DNA from: Flavobacterium sp. AG291 | GTDB lineage: Bacteria > Bacteroidota > Bacteroidia > Flavobacteriales > Flavobacteriaceae | DNA length: 64,000 bases | NCBI RefSeq assembly: GCF_003350375.1 | Contig: NZ_QQAR01000005.1 | Span: 150,811 to 214,810, forward strand | Reading direction: 5' to 3' | In this document: positions 1-9,852 of the stretch, in pieces | Layout of the letters: each line of letters starts with the position of its first letter | How positions within the stretch are numbered: position 1 is the stretch's first letter | Position numbers and translations under genes: made by a program | The notes under the pieces: model-generated | What the model saw: only the letters and a program-made list of their open reading frames with translations | What the model was told of the DNA's origin: nothing | Databases searched by the model: none

Positions 1-2
1 AG

Positions 3-209
3 AGTGAAGTAACCGAAGACACAGCAAAACAAAGGGCTGTTGTATGTGCCACCTGCTCAAATGCTAAACAGGGTAAGCTGCTTGCTTTTATAAAAGACAG
101 CTTAACCGAAATTAAAGGCGCATACTGTGCCCTATGCCACTGCCCTCTTAGTGCCAAAGTGCGCTCTACTGATATTTGTCCTGATAATAAATGGAATGAC
201 CCGATATGA
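3..209 (+). CDS. C-terminal part of a cysteine-rich phage-like protein (5' end outside window)
   Basis: An open frame enters from the left edge and stops with TGA at 207-209, giving 68 visible residues. It shows two cysteine clusters: C-x2-C at visible residues 15-18 and C-x2-C-x-C at 42-47, with a further Cys at 59. That pattern suggests a small zinc-binding protein. The next gene starts inside it (ATG at 196), a 14-bp overlap typical of tightly packed phage operons. I do not recognise a named family. Assignment to a prophage early region is inferred from the compact overlap and from the phage lysis/protease remnant 1.2 kb downstream. Confidence 0.55.
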   Translation, partial: SEVTEDTAKQRAVVCATCSNAKQGKLLAFIKDSLTEIKGAYCALCHCPLSAKVRSTDICPDNKWNDPI

Positions 210-441
210 AACCATAGCAAGCCTTGGAGATGATTTGATTAAACTGATGGGAAAAAGTATTATTCCCGTGCATATACTCGACTGGAAAGTATATTATGAA
301 GCTTACCTGAAACAAACGGAACTGCTCCTTAAAGAATACGGAAAACCCAAAAAGACCTGGGCTGCCGGCATGGTCGCCGATGAATTCAGCATTAGCGAAC
401 GCACCATGTTTAATGTGATAACGTTTATGGAAGGGAGTTAG
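196..441 (+). CDS. Small hypothetical protein, possible prophage gene
   Basis: An 81-residue protein. I chose the ATG at 196 rather than the more upstream ATG at 127, because 127-195 lies within the cysteine-rich gene read in another frame and would translate to an implausible hydrophobic start. The C-terminal half ends in a segment around 'FSISERTMFNVITFM' that could be a helix-turn-helix-like helix pair, but this is only suggestive. It overlaps the preceding gene by 14 bp, so translation is probably coupled. No function can be assigned. Similar short proteins occur in Mu-like and other prophages of Flavobacteriia, which is recollection rather than something shown here. Confidence 0.55.
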   Translation: MTRYETIASLGDDLIKLMGKSIIPVHILDWKVYYEAYLKQTELLLKEYGKPKKTWAAGMVADEFSISERTMFNVITFMEGS

Positions 442-517
442 GCTTCGCCTGTTTATGGTTTAGGGTTTAGAGTTGCTTACTCTTGCTGAATATTGCGACT
501 GAACACTGAAAACTATC

Positions 518-1621
518 TTAGGGTTTTGCCCAGAAAAGTTCAGGGTTGTTGGTAACATAAAAAACTCGCTTATCACCACTATCGTAGGTCATTTCAGAAA
601 CGTGCTGCTGGTTAAGTCCTTCCAGCGGAACAAGTTCTACATAGTCTAAATGCGGATGGCTATGATCGGTTTCGGTATCATAGGTACTTATGGCCGGTGT
701 CTGGATACGGTACAGATTCTTAGCCATATAACCGTCAAGGTAGTCTTCTTTGGTTCGCTTGCTTTTATGGTTCCAGTTGGCTTCTTTATTCAGCTTAAGC
801 GGTTTGCCGGTTATTAGCCTTTCGCGTACCTCTTCTACACTCAGCAGGTTTTTCTTTTCGTCCATCACAAAAGCCTCGAATGTTGGATCCATCCAAAGCC
901 ATTTATTCAGTTGTTTACTGTACACCATGTTGATAACATGACAGTCGTCAAACTTAAGTTCTTTTGGCATACAGGTAATATAACGCGACTTGAATCCCAT
1001 TGCCAGATAGCATTCATTAAGCACAGTCGCCATCATACGGCAATTAACCCCACGGCCCTCGGCTTTGCAAACCCCGATTATTCCCTGTGCATTTTTAACG
1101 GCAGGATTGTCGCTGCTGCCATCATGGCGAATGGTATTGTGTACCCATCGCATAAGGTTCTTTATCTGTGAAACCTCATCGCCTTTTCCGGCAATAGAGT
1201 CAAGATTGAATTCTTTGCGCAGTTTTTGCAGATTGGCATCGCTTGAGGGTGTATAGGAAAACGCGGGGAATTCCCTTTTATCCTGAAGGTTATAGGTCGC
1301 TCCCCTTTGAAGAGTTTCAATATAAGTAGGCTCATATTGCACACGGGTTAGTGCTTTTTTGCCATTCAGGTCAATATAAAAGTCGTAGGGTTTGCCTTCA
1401 ACAGGATTTACGGTAATCTCATCCTTATCGGTATAAAAAGTAACCGTTTTAGCATTGGTAGCATATACATCAGGCGAAACATCCGGGGTAATCTTCCAGG
1501 CTTTCTTTTTAAGTTTACCATCCACTTTGATGTTTACCATTTCGTTCGTTGCGGTAATGGTTTTCATTTCCTGCGCAAAAGAAAGCACGGGAATAAGCAG
1601 TAGTGCAAATAGTTTTTTCAT
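518..1621 (-). CDS. Exported transglutaminase-like protein
   Basis: A 367-residue protein. The start at 1621 (MKKLFALLL...) gives a clean signal peptide ending near 'SFAQ'; a start 18 bp further upstream only adds six polar residues. The C-terminal half has the transglutaminase-like triad in order: Cys in 'GVNCRMMATVLNE' (about residue 195), His in 'DDCHVINMVY' (about 225) and Asp in 'WMDPTFEAF' (about 245). This is the papain-like fold used by bacterial transglutaminase-core proteins, which may act as peptidases or crosslinking enzymes. The periplasmic or surface location follows from the signal peptide. Substrate unknown. It stands alone between two phage-related pieces, so it may be cargo or a host gene left between prophage fragments. 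Confidence 0.8.
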   Translation of the reverse strand: MKKLFALLLIPVLSFAQEMKTITATNEMVNIKVDGKLKKKAWKITPDVSPDVYATNAKTVTFYTDKDEITVNPVEGKPYDFYIDLNGKKALTRVQYEPTYIETLQRGATYNLQDKREFPAFSYTPSSDANLQKLRKEFNLDSIAGKGDEVSQIKNLMRWVHNTIRHDGSSDNPAVKNAQGIIGVCKAEGRGVNCRMMATVLNECYLAMGFKSRYITCMPKELKFDDCHVINMVYSKQLNKWLWMDPTFEAFVMDEKKNLLSVEEVRERLITGKPLKLNKEANWNHKSKRTKEDYLDGYMAKNLYRIQTPAISTYDTETDHSHPHLDYVELVPLEGLNQQHVSEMTYDSGDKRVFYVTNNPELFWAKP

Positions 1622-1687
1622 TTTCGATTGATTGATCATACGCGAATATAGGAAAAAACTTAAATAAACAACTACTGCTTTTGATGA

Positions 1688-2161
1688 TTGAATGTGGATT
1701 TAGCAACAGTGATCTTTATGGCGGGCAGCAAAAGGCAGATACGCGAGAATACTCCCTTTATGATTCACCTTCCCTGGGGCGGCTCCATGGGCTCAATAGG
1801 AAGGTCCAAACCTGGAAAAATAGTAACAAACGCAAAAGAAGGACTATCAGTACATAATTATGGGTTAGCTTTTGATATTGTTATTCTGGTCGACAAAGAT
1901 AATAATGGTTCCTTTGAAACTGTCTCATGGGATATAAAATCAGATATTGACAAAAACAAAACTGCCGATTGGCAAGAAGTTGTAGATTGCTTTAAAAAAT
2001 CAGAGTGGACTTGGGGTGGTAATTGGAAATCATTCCCCGATTATCCACATTTTGAAAAAACTTTTGGATTGTCTCCTAAACAATTATTAGCTAAATATAA
2101 CTCTGGAGATACTTTCGAAGAAATAATAAACGGAAAAATTTATAAATGGGTCAATATTTAA
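1688..2161 (+). pseudogene. Chimeric prophage remnant: ClpP-type (S14) protease fragment joined to M15 endolysin fragment
   Basis: A 157-residue open frame that begins straight after an in-frame stop and has only a TTG as possible start. Residues 1-36 resemble the middle of a phage S14/ClpP head-maturation protease ('VIFMAGSKRQIRENTPFMIH' region), without the upstream catalytic serine motif. From about residue 38 it matches an M15 L-Ala-D-Glu/D-Ala-D-Ala peptidase of phage lysis type: 'GRSKPGKIVTNAKEG', zinc-ligand pattern 'SVHNYGLAFD', and 'DYPHFEKTFG' near the end. The two parts belong to different genes, so an in-frame deletion inside a prophage is the simplest explanation. The peptidase part has lost its N-terminal third and is unlikely to be functional. 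Confidence 0.7.
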
Positions 2162-2181
2162 AGAAATAAATATTTCGAAAA

Positions 2182-2895
2182 CTAACTAAATACTTCTTTA
2201 AGTACGTCCAGCGATTTAGGCCTCCTAAAGCCATCCAGATGGAAAGAATAATAATCCAGCAATATCTTGAGCAGTTGCTGTCTTTCACTAACATGAAAAG
2301 CTTTTATCCCGCTATCAAATTTTAAAGTCATTAATCTTTTAAGCAAATCACTTTCTTCCGCCGAAAGGCAACTTACAGAAGCATAAGGCACATAAATTCC
2401 TTCTGTCATTTCAAAAAAGGAATATTCATTATCTGAAGAATCAGGATAGAAGCCAAGAAATTTAGTTACTTCCATAAGTAATATAAGATGAAAATTAGCA
2501 ACATCGTCATGACCATCCAGCCACAAAAGCGCTGTTTCAAGAAAAGAATATAAACTCTGGTTTTTTTCTTCTTCCTTAATGCAATGATGCAATATTTCAG
2601 AGATAAAAATAGCGATAGTAGTTTTTGTAATATCTGTAGAGATGGAATAGTAAGGATGCGCCAGCTTTACTTCCCTAAAATATTCAAGAGAACCTTTGTT
2701 TTTATGAGAGGCTTCTATTTCTAATATTGTAAGCGGCCGGAAATAAACTGTTTTCTGGCTGCTTTTTTTTGATGTAAAAGCATCTCGCACATAATAAGAC
2801 TTAAGCCCTTCAGACTCTGTAAAGCATTTTACTATCAGACTTTTTTCCTGATAACGCAATGCACTAAGTACTATGGCTTTTGTTTTTACTAGCAT
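2182..2895 (-). CDS. recO: DNA repair protein RecO
   Basis: A 237-residue protein, the usual RecO length. It begins with the characteristic 'KTKAIVLSALRYQEKSLIVK' OB-fold start, has a central helical domain ('ISEILHHCIKEEE', 'FLETALLWLD') and the typical 'LLMEVTKFLGFYPD' segment near residue 150. RecO works with RecR to load RecA on SSB-coated DNA in the RecFOR gap-repair pathway, in the cytoplasm. It lies immediately downstream of porZ on the same strand (24 bp gap), an arrangement I recall from other Flavobacteriia. The zinc-finger cysteines of some RecO proteins are not evident. Confidence 0.9.
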   Translation of the reverse strand: MLVKTKAIVLSALRYQEKSLIVKCFTESEGLKSYYVRDAFTSKKSSQKTVYFRPLTILEIEASHKNKGSLEYFREVKLAHPYYSISTDITKTTIAIFISEILHHCIKEEEKNQSLYSFLETALLWLDGHDDVANFHLILLMEVTKFLGFYPDSSDNEYSFFEMTEGIYVPYASVSCLSAEESDLLKRLMTLKFDSGIKAFHVSERQQLLKILLDYYSFHLDGFRRPKSLDVLKEVFS

Positions 2896-2919
2896 TTTTA
2901 AAGATTAAAAAGAAAACAA

Positions 2920-5223
2920 TTATCTGATAATCATCACTTTCTTTACCTTTGTTTGAGTGCCATCTTCAGAAGAAATAAATATCATATACACGCCCGAAGC
3001 GACTTTATATTTACCAAAGGCACGGGTATCCCAAAGTACTGTCCCTCCTTCTGATGTAGTTTCGTAAACAAGATTACCTTCAATGTCGGTAATCTTAACT
3101 ACCGCATTATCCGTAAGGGCACTAATATTTACATCTCCATCGAAGTCAGGTCGCACAGGATTTGGAAAAACATATACTTTGCTCAAATCATCCGAAGCTT
3201 CGGTAGATGTTCCTCTGTAAGATACCATTCCTCTGTCAGTTGCAAAAAATACTTCTCCGGTAACATGATCAATCTCTACGTCATTAATTACGTTGCTTGG
3301 CAAAGGTGAATTTTCCTTCGTAAAATGAAACAATGTTTCCTGACCGTCTGGTGAAACCAGAAAAACACCCGCGCCTCCGGTAGCCAACCATTTATTATTT
3401 GCCCCATCAACCGTAATATCAGTAATTGGCTGCTCATACATAAGCTCCTGGGCAAGTCCGTCTTCCATGATTATTATAGGATTCGTCGTAAGCTGATCCT
3501 GATTCATAAAGCGATCTACACCAGCCAATACTCTCAACCCTTTAGTAGTGCCTATCCACAAACGATTATTATTGTCTATAGCAACACATTTTGCCTCAAA
3601 AGAAGGCAAATTACCATTATCTCCTTCGGTTATGATAATTCTTTTATTATTAATACTTTCATTATAAGCGAGTACTCCATTTTTATTGGTAGGTATCCAT
3701 TTGGTACCGTTCTTATCAATCGCAATTTTACCATAGCTCGTCTTAAGGGGATCTGAAACAGAACCTTCAACACTATAAGATGCCCATGTCCCTCCGGTTT
3801 TAAGTTCCTTGATTGGTTTTACAAGCATTGCATTGGTCATCCATAAATTATTGCTTTTATCAAAAGCAAGGCTATTTATCCTTACGCTCTTGTAATTTGA
3901 ATTTGGATTAGTAGTACTAACCAAAGACTCCGGACCGTTTTGAATAACAGGCTGATAACTATATAGAGCAGTAGCCACATCATTTTCAATTTTTATAAGT
4001 CCGTTATGATAGGATGCTACATAAACCAGATTTTCATTCGTAGGACTAATAATAATATCGACAATACATGCAGCATTAAACAACTCATCATTCGGTATGG
4101 TATACCATCCTGTATCAGTAAACTTGCTTACCCCCAAATAATCAAGATCGGGAGAATGCGGATTGTATGTAGACGTAAAATCACCATATACCGCCCATAG
4201 AGCTGATGGGGCTTTTTTAATTGTAAAAATATTGCTTCGTTGAGGTCCATTTGGCGTAATATTATTGAATACAAAATTTGAAAAGCCCGCCGAGAACATA
4301 CCATTAGCTACAGTACCTATATACACTTTTCCACCCACAACAGTAGCACAGCTAAAAACTGCATTTTCGGCTTCGGGAAGTGTAATAACATTAATCTGGG
4401 CTTCCTGAATCAGCTGTTCATTGTAGGCGTTTACCCGATTAGCGCAGGTAACCACCATATAGCCGTTAGCCTCTCTTAAATCGGTAATGGGTGAAGGAAA
4501 AGTTGCAAAAGGAATCGCTTCTCCATTATCAAGTTTTACCAGCATACCCGTTGTATTAGCTCCAAACAAATTACCTCCAAAACTTAATACCCCTGAATAA
4601 CTCCCCCCTATGTATTCTGACCACTGGCTAAAATCGTTAAGGTTAGGATTTGAAAGCTGTGCAAAACGGATACCCTGTAACGAGGCGGCAAAAATATATC
4701 CTGAAAATATGGTCGATTGTAATACCGCCACCTCACTCCCATTTGGTCCCAGATAATAAGTATCCCCAAATTCGAGCGTAGCCAGATTAAATACCGCAAT
4801 ACCAAAATCGGTTGCTATGTATGCCTTCCCATCATATTCATAAATATGATTGATTTTCTTTTTAGAAGGTGTTACCGTATTTTCCTGAATAATATCAATC
4901 TTATTGATTATGCTGCCATCGCTGTTTATTACGTTAAGTAAACCGTTGCTGTTACCCACCAGCGTTCGCTTATAAGCTGTGCTGTGCATAATTGCCGTAA
5001 TGGTCTCCACCTTAAGCCCGTCTACCGAGGTTATTGTTTTTAGCTCTCCGGTAACCGTATTTTTTTCAAACATGGCACTGCTGGCCGCCGAAAACACTTT
5101 AGTGTCTGACTGCGAAACATCTACAACATCATTATAAGAAAAAAAGCTGCGCCAGGGCTGGTTTTGTTGACCATAAAAACAAACCGAAAGCAACAGAAAA
5201 TATAGTGAGAAAAGATTTTTCAT
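2920..5223 (-). CDS. porZ: Type IX secretion system surface protein PorZ
   Basis: A 767-residue exported protein. The start at 5223 (MKNLFSLYFLLL) gives a normal signal peptide; the ATG 18 bp upstream is less likely. Repeated 'NGLLNVIN'-, 'NNLWMTN'-, 'NRLWIGTTKGL'- and 'NNKWLATGGAGV'-like motifs form two seven-bladed propellers of the two-component-regulator type. The last 80 residues form a T9SS sorting domain starting at 'VFPNPVRPDFDGDV'. PorZ is part of the T9SS attachment complex at the cell surface that delivers A-LPS to cargo (known from Porphyromonas gingivalis). Length and domain order fit PorZ well. A -7 element (5241-5248) lies directly upstream. Confidence 0.82.
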   Translation of the reverse strand: MKNLFSLYFLLLSVCFYGQQNQPWRSFFSYNDVVDVSQSDTKVFSAASSAMFEKNTVTGELKTITSVDGLKVETITAIMHSTAYKRTLVGNSNGLLNVINSDGSIINKIDIIQENTVTPSKKKINHIYEYDGKAYIATDFGIAVFNLATLEFGDTYYLGPNGSEVAVLQSTIFSGYIFAASLQGIRFAQLSNPNLNDFSQWSEYIGGSYSGVLSFGGNLFGANTTGMLVKLDNGEAIPFATFPSPITDLREANGYMVVTCANRVNAYNEQLIQEAQINVITLPEAENAVFSCATVVGGKVYIGTVANGMFSAGFSNFVFNNITPNGPQRSNIFTIKKAPSALWAVYGDFTSTYNPHSPDLDYLGVSKFTDTGWYTIPNDELFNAACIVDIIISPTNENLVYVASYHNGLIKIENDVATALYSYQPVIQNGPESLVSTTNPNSNYKSVRINSLAFDKSNNLWMTNAMLVKPIKELKTGGTWASYSVEGSVSDPLKTSYGKIAIDKNGTKWIPTNKNGVLAYNESINNKRIIITEGDNGNLPSFEAKCVAIDNNNRLWIGTTKGLRVLAGVDRFMNQDQLTTNPIIIMEDGLAQELMYEQPITDITVDGANNKWLATGGAGVFLVSPDGQETLFHFTKENSPLPSNVINDVEIDHVTGEVFFATDRGMVSYRGTSTEASDDLSKVYVFPNPVRPDFDGDVNISALTDNAVVKITDIEGNLVYETTSEGGTVLWDTRAFGKYKVASGVYMIFISSEDGTQTKVKKVMIIR

Positions 5224-5240
5224 TAAAGCAATTATTTGCA

Positions 5241-5248
5241 CAAATATA
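5241..5248 (-). promoter_or_regulatory. Promoter -7 element of porZ-recO
   Basis: TATATTTG on the minus strand matches the Bacteroidota TAnnTTTG consensus, 18 bp before the porZ start. No clear TTG -33 box was seen. Confidence 0.45.
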
Positions 5249-5349
5249 AGCTAAAACGCCATTATTGTGTTTTTTGTATAAACAGGACTTAAAAACTCTA
5301 ATAATGACCTATAGAATATTAATTTAAAATTTTATTACCTTAGATTTAT

Positions 5350-5946
5350 ATGAAATACCTGTTCTTCATAATTAGTTTTATCTGTTGGAGTTGCAATGCA
5401 CAGGAACTCCCTATTTTATCTAAAACTTCACTTGCTAATTCCGACGATGCAATGGAACACCCTAAAAACGGAAATTATGCGAAAGATCTTGCAAATTATA
5501 GAGATCAATATGTGGGTGTTTGGGAGTACAATCAAAATGGAGTTATATTCCAATTAAAGATCGAGAAATTGGATCAGGCAATCAATAAAATTGAATATAA
5601 TGGAGAGGTTTCAAATTATAATTACACTGATGTATTAACTTTAAAATATAAGCTTGTTAAAAACGGTGTTGTACTAAATGATAATCTTAATACTAATTTA
5701 TTTGATCAAATGAATGGATGGGGCATTAAACAAGTTAACAGGGAGCTTTATGGCCGAATACTTGATTACACCCGGAATGTAATGGGTTCATACACCATTA
5801 ACAAACAATTTGGCAGTTCTAATACAATTATATTTAACCTTATCCTTGGAAATTACACAATACAAAATCCATCTTCATATTATCAGGATGGGCAACCGTT
5901 ATTCAGTATTCCTACGGGAGGTATTGAAATGACAAAAATAAACTAA
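5350..5946 (+). CDS. Exported lipoprotein, DUF6705-like
   Basis: A 198-residue protein with a short signal peptide and a lipobox-like 'ICWSC' at residues 11-15 or so, so it is probably lipidated. The mature part is Asn/Tyr-rich, with 'YVGVWEYNQNGVIFQLKIEKL', the type of beta-rich sequence seen in DUF6705 proteins of Flavobacteriia. The family has no known function. It is monocistronic and followed at once by a strong hairpin (5947-5985). A TAGATTTA sequence sits one base before the ATG, so the mRNA may have almost no leader or start elsewhere. Confidence 0.65.
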   Translation: MKYLFFIISFICWSCNAQELPILSKTSLANSDDAMEHPKNGNYAKDLANYRDQYVGVWEYNQNGVIFQLKIEKLDQAINKIEYNGEVSNYNYTDVLTLKYKLVKNGVVLNDNLNTNLFDQMNGWGIKQVNRELYGRILDYTRNVMGSYTINKQFGSSNTIIFNLILGNYTIQNPSSYYQDGQPLFSIPTGGIEMTKIN

Positions 5947-5985
5947 CGAAAAGCCCCATCTTCACGGATGGGGCTTTCGCTTTTA
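5947..5985. terminator. Bidirectional intrinsic terminator between lipoprotein gene and gdhA
   Basis: A GC-rich hairpin with arms AAGCCCCATC and GATGGGGCTT around a 6-base loop. It has T-rich sequence to the right and lies between two convergent genes. Confidence 0.75.
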
Positions 5986-5999
5986 TGTCGTTATGATAC

Positions 6000-7352
<1,353 letters not shown>

Positions 7353-7385
7353 TTAGTGTTTAAGAAAACGTTTTCGTAATTTCGG

Positions 7386-7393
7386 CAAATATA
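7386..7393 (-). promoter_or_regulatory. Promoter -7 element of gdhA
   Basis: TATATTTG on the minus strand, 46 bp upstream of the gdhA start, matches TAnnTTTG. A small inverted repeat (GCGGATAAC at 7490-7498, GTTATCCGC at 7557-7565) lies further upstream. Confidence 0.5.
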
Positions 7394-7632
7394 CATTTTT
7401 ATTCAAACGACCTTTTTTACACCCTGTGTTTTTTTAACACATCGCAAAATGCTTTTGTGATAGTTAAACAGCAACAGCATAACAAAAATGCGGATAACAC
7501 CCTTGGAAATCTTACAGTGTTACTATGTAAATCTGCAAAAAAATCTCCAAATAAGCGTTATCCGCGTTGATAAATAAATATTAATTATTTAGGTACTGGC
7601 TGCTACTGCAAACTGCTACTGAATACTGATTA

Positions 7633-8778
7633 CTAGCTAAATGCCTGCTCAATATCGTTTATCAGGTCATCGGCATCTTCAATACCTACACTAAGGCGAA
7701 CAAGATCGTCGGTTATGCCTATCTCTTTACGTTTCGGTTCAGGTATTGAAGCGTGCGTCATCAATGCCGGGTGGTTAGCCAAAGACTCAACACCTCCCAA
7801 TGACTCTGCCAGCGTAAACACCTTCAGGTCTTCCAGGAATTTTATGGCATCTGCCTTAGCTCCGCTTTTAAATGTAAATGATACCATTCCGCCAAACTGA
7901 CCACTCATTTGCTTTTTAGCAATATCATGATTAGGGTGGTTCTCAAGACCCGGATAGTACACTTTTGCTACTTTAGGATGTTTTGCAAGATATTCGGCAA
8001 CTTTTTGTCCGTTTTCGCTATGGCGTTGTACCCTCAGGTGAAGCGTTTTTATACCTCTCAGTACCAGATACGAATCCTGCGGACCAAGGGTTGCCCCAGT
8101 AGCAAACTGCAGGAAGTGCATTTTGTCGCCCAACTCGGCATCTTTAATAATAAGTGCACCTGCAATAACGTCGCTGTGCCCGCCAAGGTATTTGGTAGCG
8201 GAGTGCATTACAATGTCGGCACCCAAATCGATAGGGCGCTGCAAGTATGGCGTTGCAAAAGTATTATCTACGGCAAAAAGTATGTTTTTAGCCTTAGTGA
8301 TCTTAGCAATAGCAGCAATATCAACCACCTTCATTAATGGGTTTGTAGGTGTTTCAACCCAAACCAGTTTAGTGTTTTCGTTGATAAGCGACTGAAATTT
8401 ATCAAGGTCATTCATATCCACAAAGTGGAATTTAATACCCATATCCTGATAAATGCGGGTAAACATACGGTATGTACCTCCGTAAAGGTCATCCATCGCT
8501 ATAACCTCATCGTTTGGTTTAAGCAATTTCATTACACAATCTGTAGCAGCAAGTCCTGAAGAAAAAGCAAGACCGCGTGCTCCATTTTCTATGCTTGCCA
8601 GGGCATTCTCTAATGCTGTACGTGTAGGATTGGCACCACGGCTGTACTCATAACCGTTAATCAGTACTCCCGGACTCTTTTGTGCAAAAGTAGAAGTCTG
8701 GAAAACAGGCGGCATTACTGCCCCTGTATGCTCTTCATGGTGCTGTCCTCCGTGGATGGCTTTAGTGTTAAATTTCAT
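7633..8778 (-). CDS. Cystathionine gamma-synthase / beta-lyase family PLP enzyme
   Basis: A 381-residue Cys/Met metabolism enzyme. It has the expected 'YEYSRGANPTRTALE' (phosphate contact), 'FSSGLAATDCVMKLL', 'DDLYGGTYRMF', 'VETPTNPLMKVVDI' and 'DNTFATPYLQRP'. The PLP lysine lies in 'MHSATKYLGGHSDVI' (Lys196), and 'LAESLGGVESLANHPALMTHA' is near the end. Such enzymes act in trans-sulfuration: cystathionine gamma-synthase, beta-lyase or gamma-lyase. The closest match in layout is MetB-type, but the exact reaction cannot be fixed from motifs, so no symbol is given. Single gene with a -7 element at 8811-8818. Confidence 0.88.
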   Translation of the reverse strand: MKFNTKAIHGGQHHEEHTGAVMPPVFQTSTFAQKSPGVLINGYEYSRGANPTRTALENALASIENGARGLAFSSGLAATDCVMKLLKPNDEVIAMDDLYGGTYRMFTRIYQDMGIKFHFVDMNDLDKFQSLINENTKLVWVETPTNPLMKVVDIAAIAKITKAKNILFAVDNTFATPYLQRPIDLGADIVMHSATKYLGGHSDVIAGALIIKDAELGDKMHFLQFATGATLGPQDSYLVLRGIKTLHLRVQRHSENGQKVAEYLAKHPKVAKVYYPGLENHPNHDIAKKQMSGQFGGMVSFTFKSGAKADAIKFLEDLKVFTLAESLGGVESLANHPALMTHASIPEPKRKEIGITDDLVRLSVGIEDADDLINDIEQAFS

Positions 8779-8810
8779 ATAATCGTGTGTTTGTTGTCAA
8801 TAATTTTGAG

Positions 8811-8818
8811 CAAATTTA
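8811..8818 (-). promoter_or_regulatory. Promoter -7 element of the Cys/Met PLP enzyme gene
   Basis: TAAATTTG on the minus strand, 33 bp before the start codon, matches TAnnTTTG. No good -33 TTG was found at the usual distance. Confidence 0.5.
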
Positions 8819-8881
8819 CTCTAATTTGTTATTCCTGCCCATTCGCAAACTGTGTTTTGCACAACTATAACACTCTAAGCC

Positions 8882-9688
8882 ATGAAACAAATCACCATTA
8901 TTGCCCTTGCTTTACTGCTGTTTACAGCCTGTAAAAAAGAAACCGAAAAAACCGAAGAAACTAACATTACAGTTCTCGATTCAGCATCAGCCCCAAAAGA
9001 TGCTATTGCCTTTGCTCCAAAAAAATACAGTAAAGAATCTAAACTGGGTTGCCGCGACACGCTGTGTACTTATGTGCGCATTACTGTGCCCGAAGCATCA
9101 GGCATACAGGTAGTAAGCGACAGTATCAATAACAAGCTGTTTCATGTTGCACGAAGCATTGTTTACTTTGGCGAAAAGCCAACGAAAGCCAAGAGCTATC
9201 AGGAACTGATGGATTCTTTTATTGCTTCGTATGAAGAACTCCGGAAAGATTTTTCGGAAAGTTTTCCGTGGGAATCTAAAGTAAAAGCTACTGTAGATTA
9301 TCAAAGTGACAGCATTATCAATATAAAAGTAAACAGCTATATGTTTACCGGTGGCGCTCATGGTTACGAAGGTAACCGCTCGCTTATATTTAATGCCAAA
9401 ACAGGCCGCAGCCTTACCTACGACAATATCTTTAAAGACAAAAAAGCTTTTACGGCATTTGCCGAAAAGAAATTCCGTGCCAAGTATAAAATCCCTGCCG
9501 GAAAGTCTATCAATATCACAGGACTGATGTTTGAGAATGATAAATTTATCTTACCTCAAAATATCTTCTTTACCAAGGAAGGACTGCAACTGTTTTACAA
9601 TCCTTATGAAGTAGGTTCTTTTGCCGATGGTGCTAAAGAAATTCTTATTCCATACAGCGAAGCCGATGCATTCTTGAAAATTAAGTAA
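8882..9688 (+). CDS. DUF4163/DUF3298 (RsiV-like) lipoprotein
   Basis: A 268-residue lipoprotein: signal peptide MKQITIIALALLLFTAC with lipobox 'LLFTAC' (Cys17). A charged linker (KKETEKTEET) is followed by a DUF4163-like region (about 50-150) and a C-terminal DUF3298 region. The latter has the hallmark 'YMFTGGAHGYEGNRSLIFN' and 'AKTGRSLTYDNIF' motifs. The fold is shared with RsiV of Bacillus, which binds lysozyme, but outside sigma factor loci its role is unknown. No sigma factor gene is adjacent. It probably faces the periplasm. Confidence 0.82.
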   Translation: MKQITIIALALLLFTACKKETEKTEETNITVLDSASAPKDAIAFAPKKYSKESKLGCRDTLCTYVRITVPEASGIQVVSDSINNKLFHVARSIVYFGEKPTKAKSYQELMDSFIASYEELRKDFSESFPWESKVKATVDYQSDSIINIKVNSYMFTGGAHGYEGNRSLIFNAKTGRSLTYDNIFKDKKAFTAFAEKKFRAKYKIPAGKSINITGLMFENDKFILPQNIFFTKEGLQLFYNPYEVGSFADGAKEILIPYSEADAFLKIK

Positions 9689-9706
9689 AGTTGATTTGCC
9701 AAATAA

Positions 9707-9779
9707 GCCTCACCCCCAACCCCTCTCCACACGAGCGATAGCGAACTGGCGTAGCAAAGGAGAGGGGTCGGGGTGAGGC
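9707..9779. repeat. Intergenic palindrome, CTCACCCC-AACCCCTCTCC family (copy 1)
   Basis: A long imperfect hairpin: left arm GCCTCACCCCCAACCCCTCT at 9707 onward, right arm AGAGGGGTCGGGGTGAGGC ending at 9779, with a loop of about 30 bp. Related copies are at 17505, 44316 and 53985. Confidence 0.75.
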
Positions 9780-9788
9780 CAAACAAAA

Positions 9789-9811
9789 AAAGGCTCCCAA
9801 TGGGAGCCTTT
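9789..9811. terminator. Intrinsic terminator upstream of Bax inhibitor gene end
   Basis: Hairpin AAGGCTCCCA / TGGGAGCCTT with an A-tract on the left. It serves the minus-strand Bax inhibitor gene and perhaps the convergent lipoprotein gene. Confidence 0.7.
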
Positions 9812-9852
9812 ACTTTATAATAGTATAACTTTCAAACATTATAACCAATAGG

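Noticed and set aside
1688..1690. TTG as a real start codon for an intact lysis enzyme
   Set aside because: The frame opens directly after a stop and the first part belongs to another protein, so it is a remnant.
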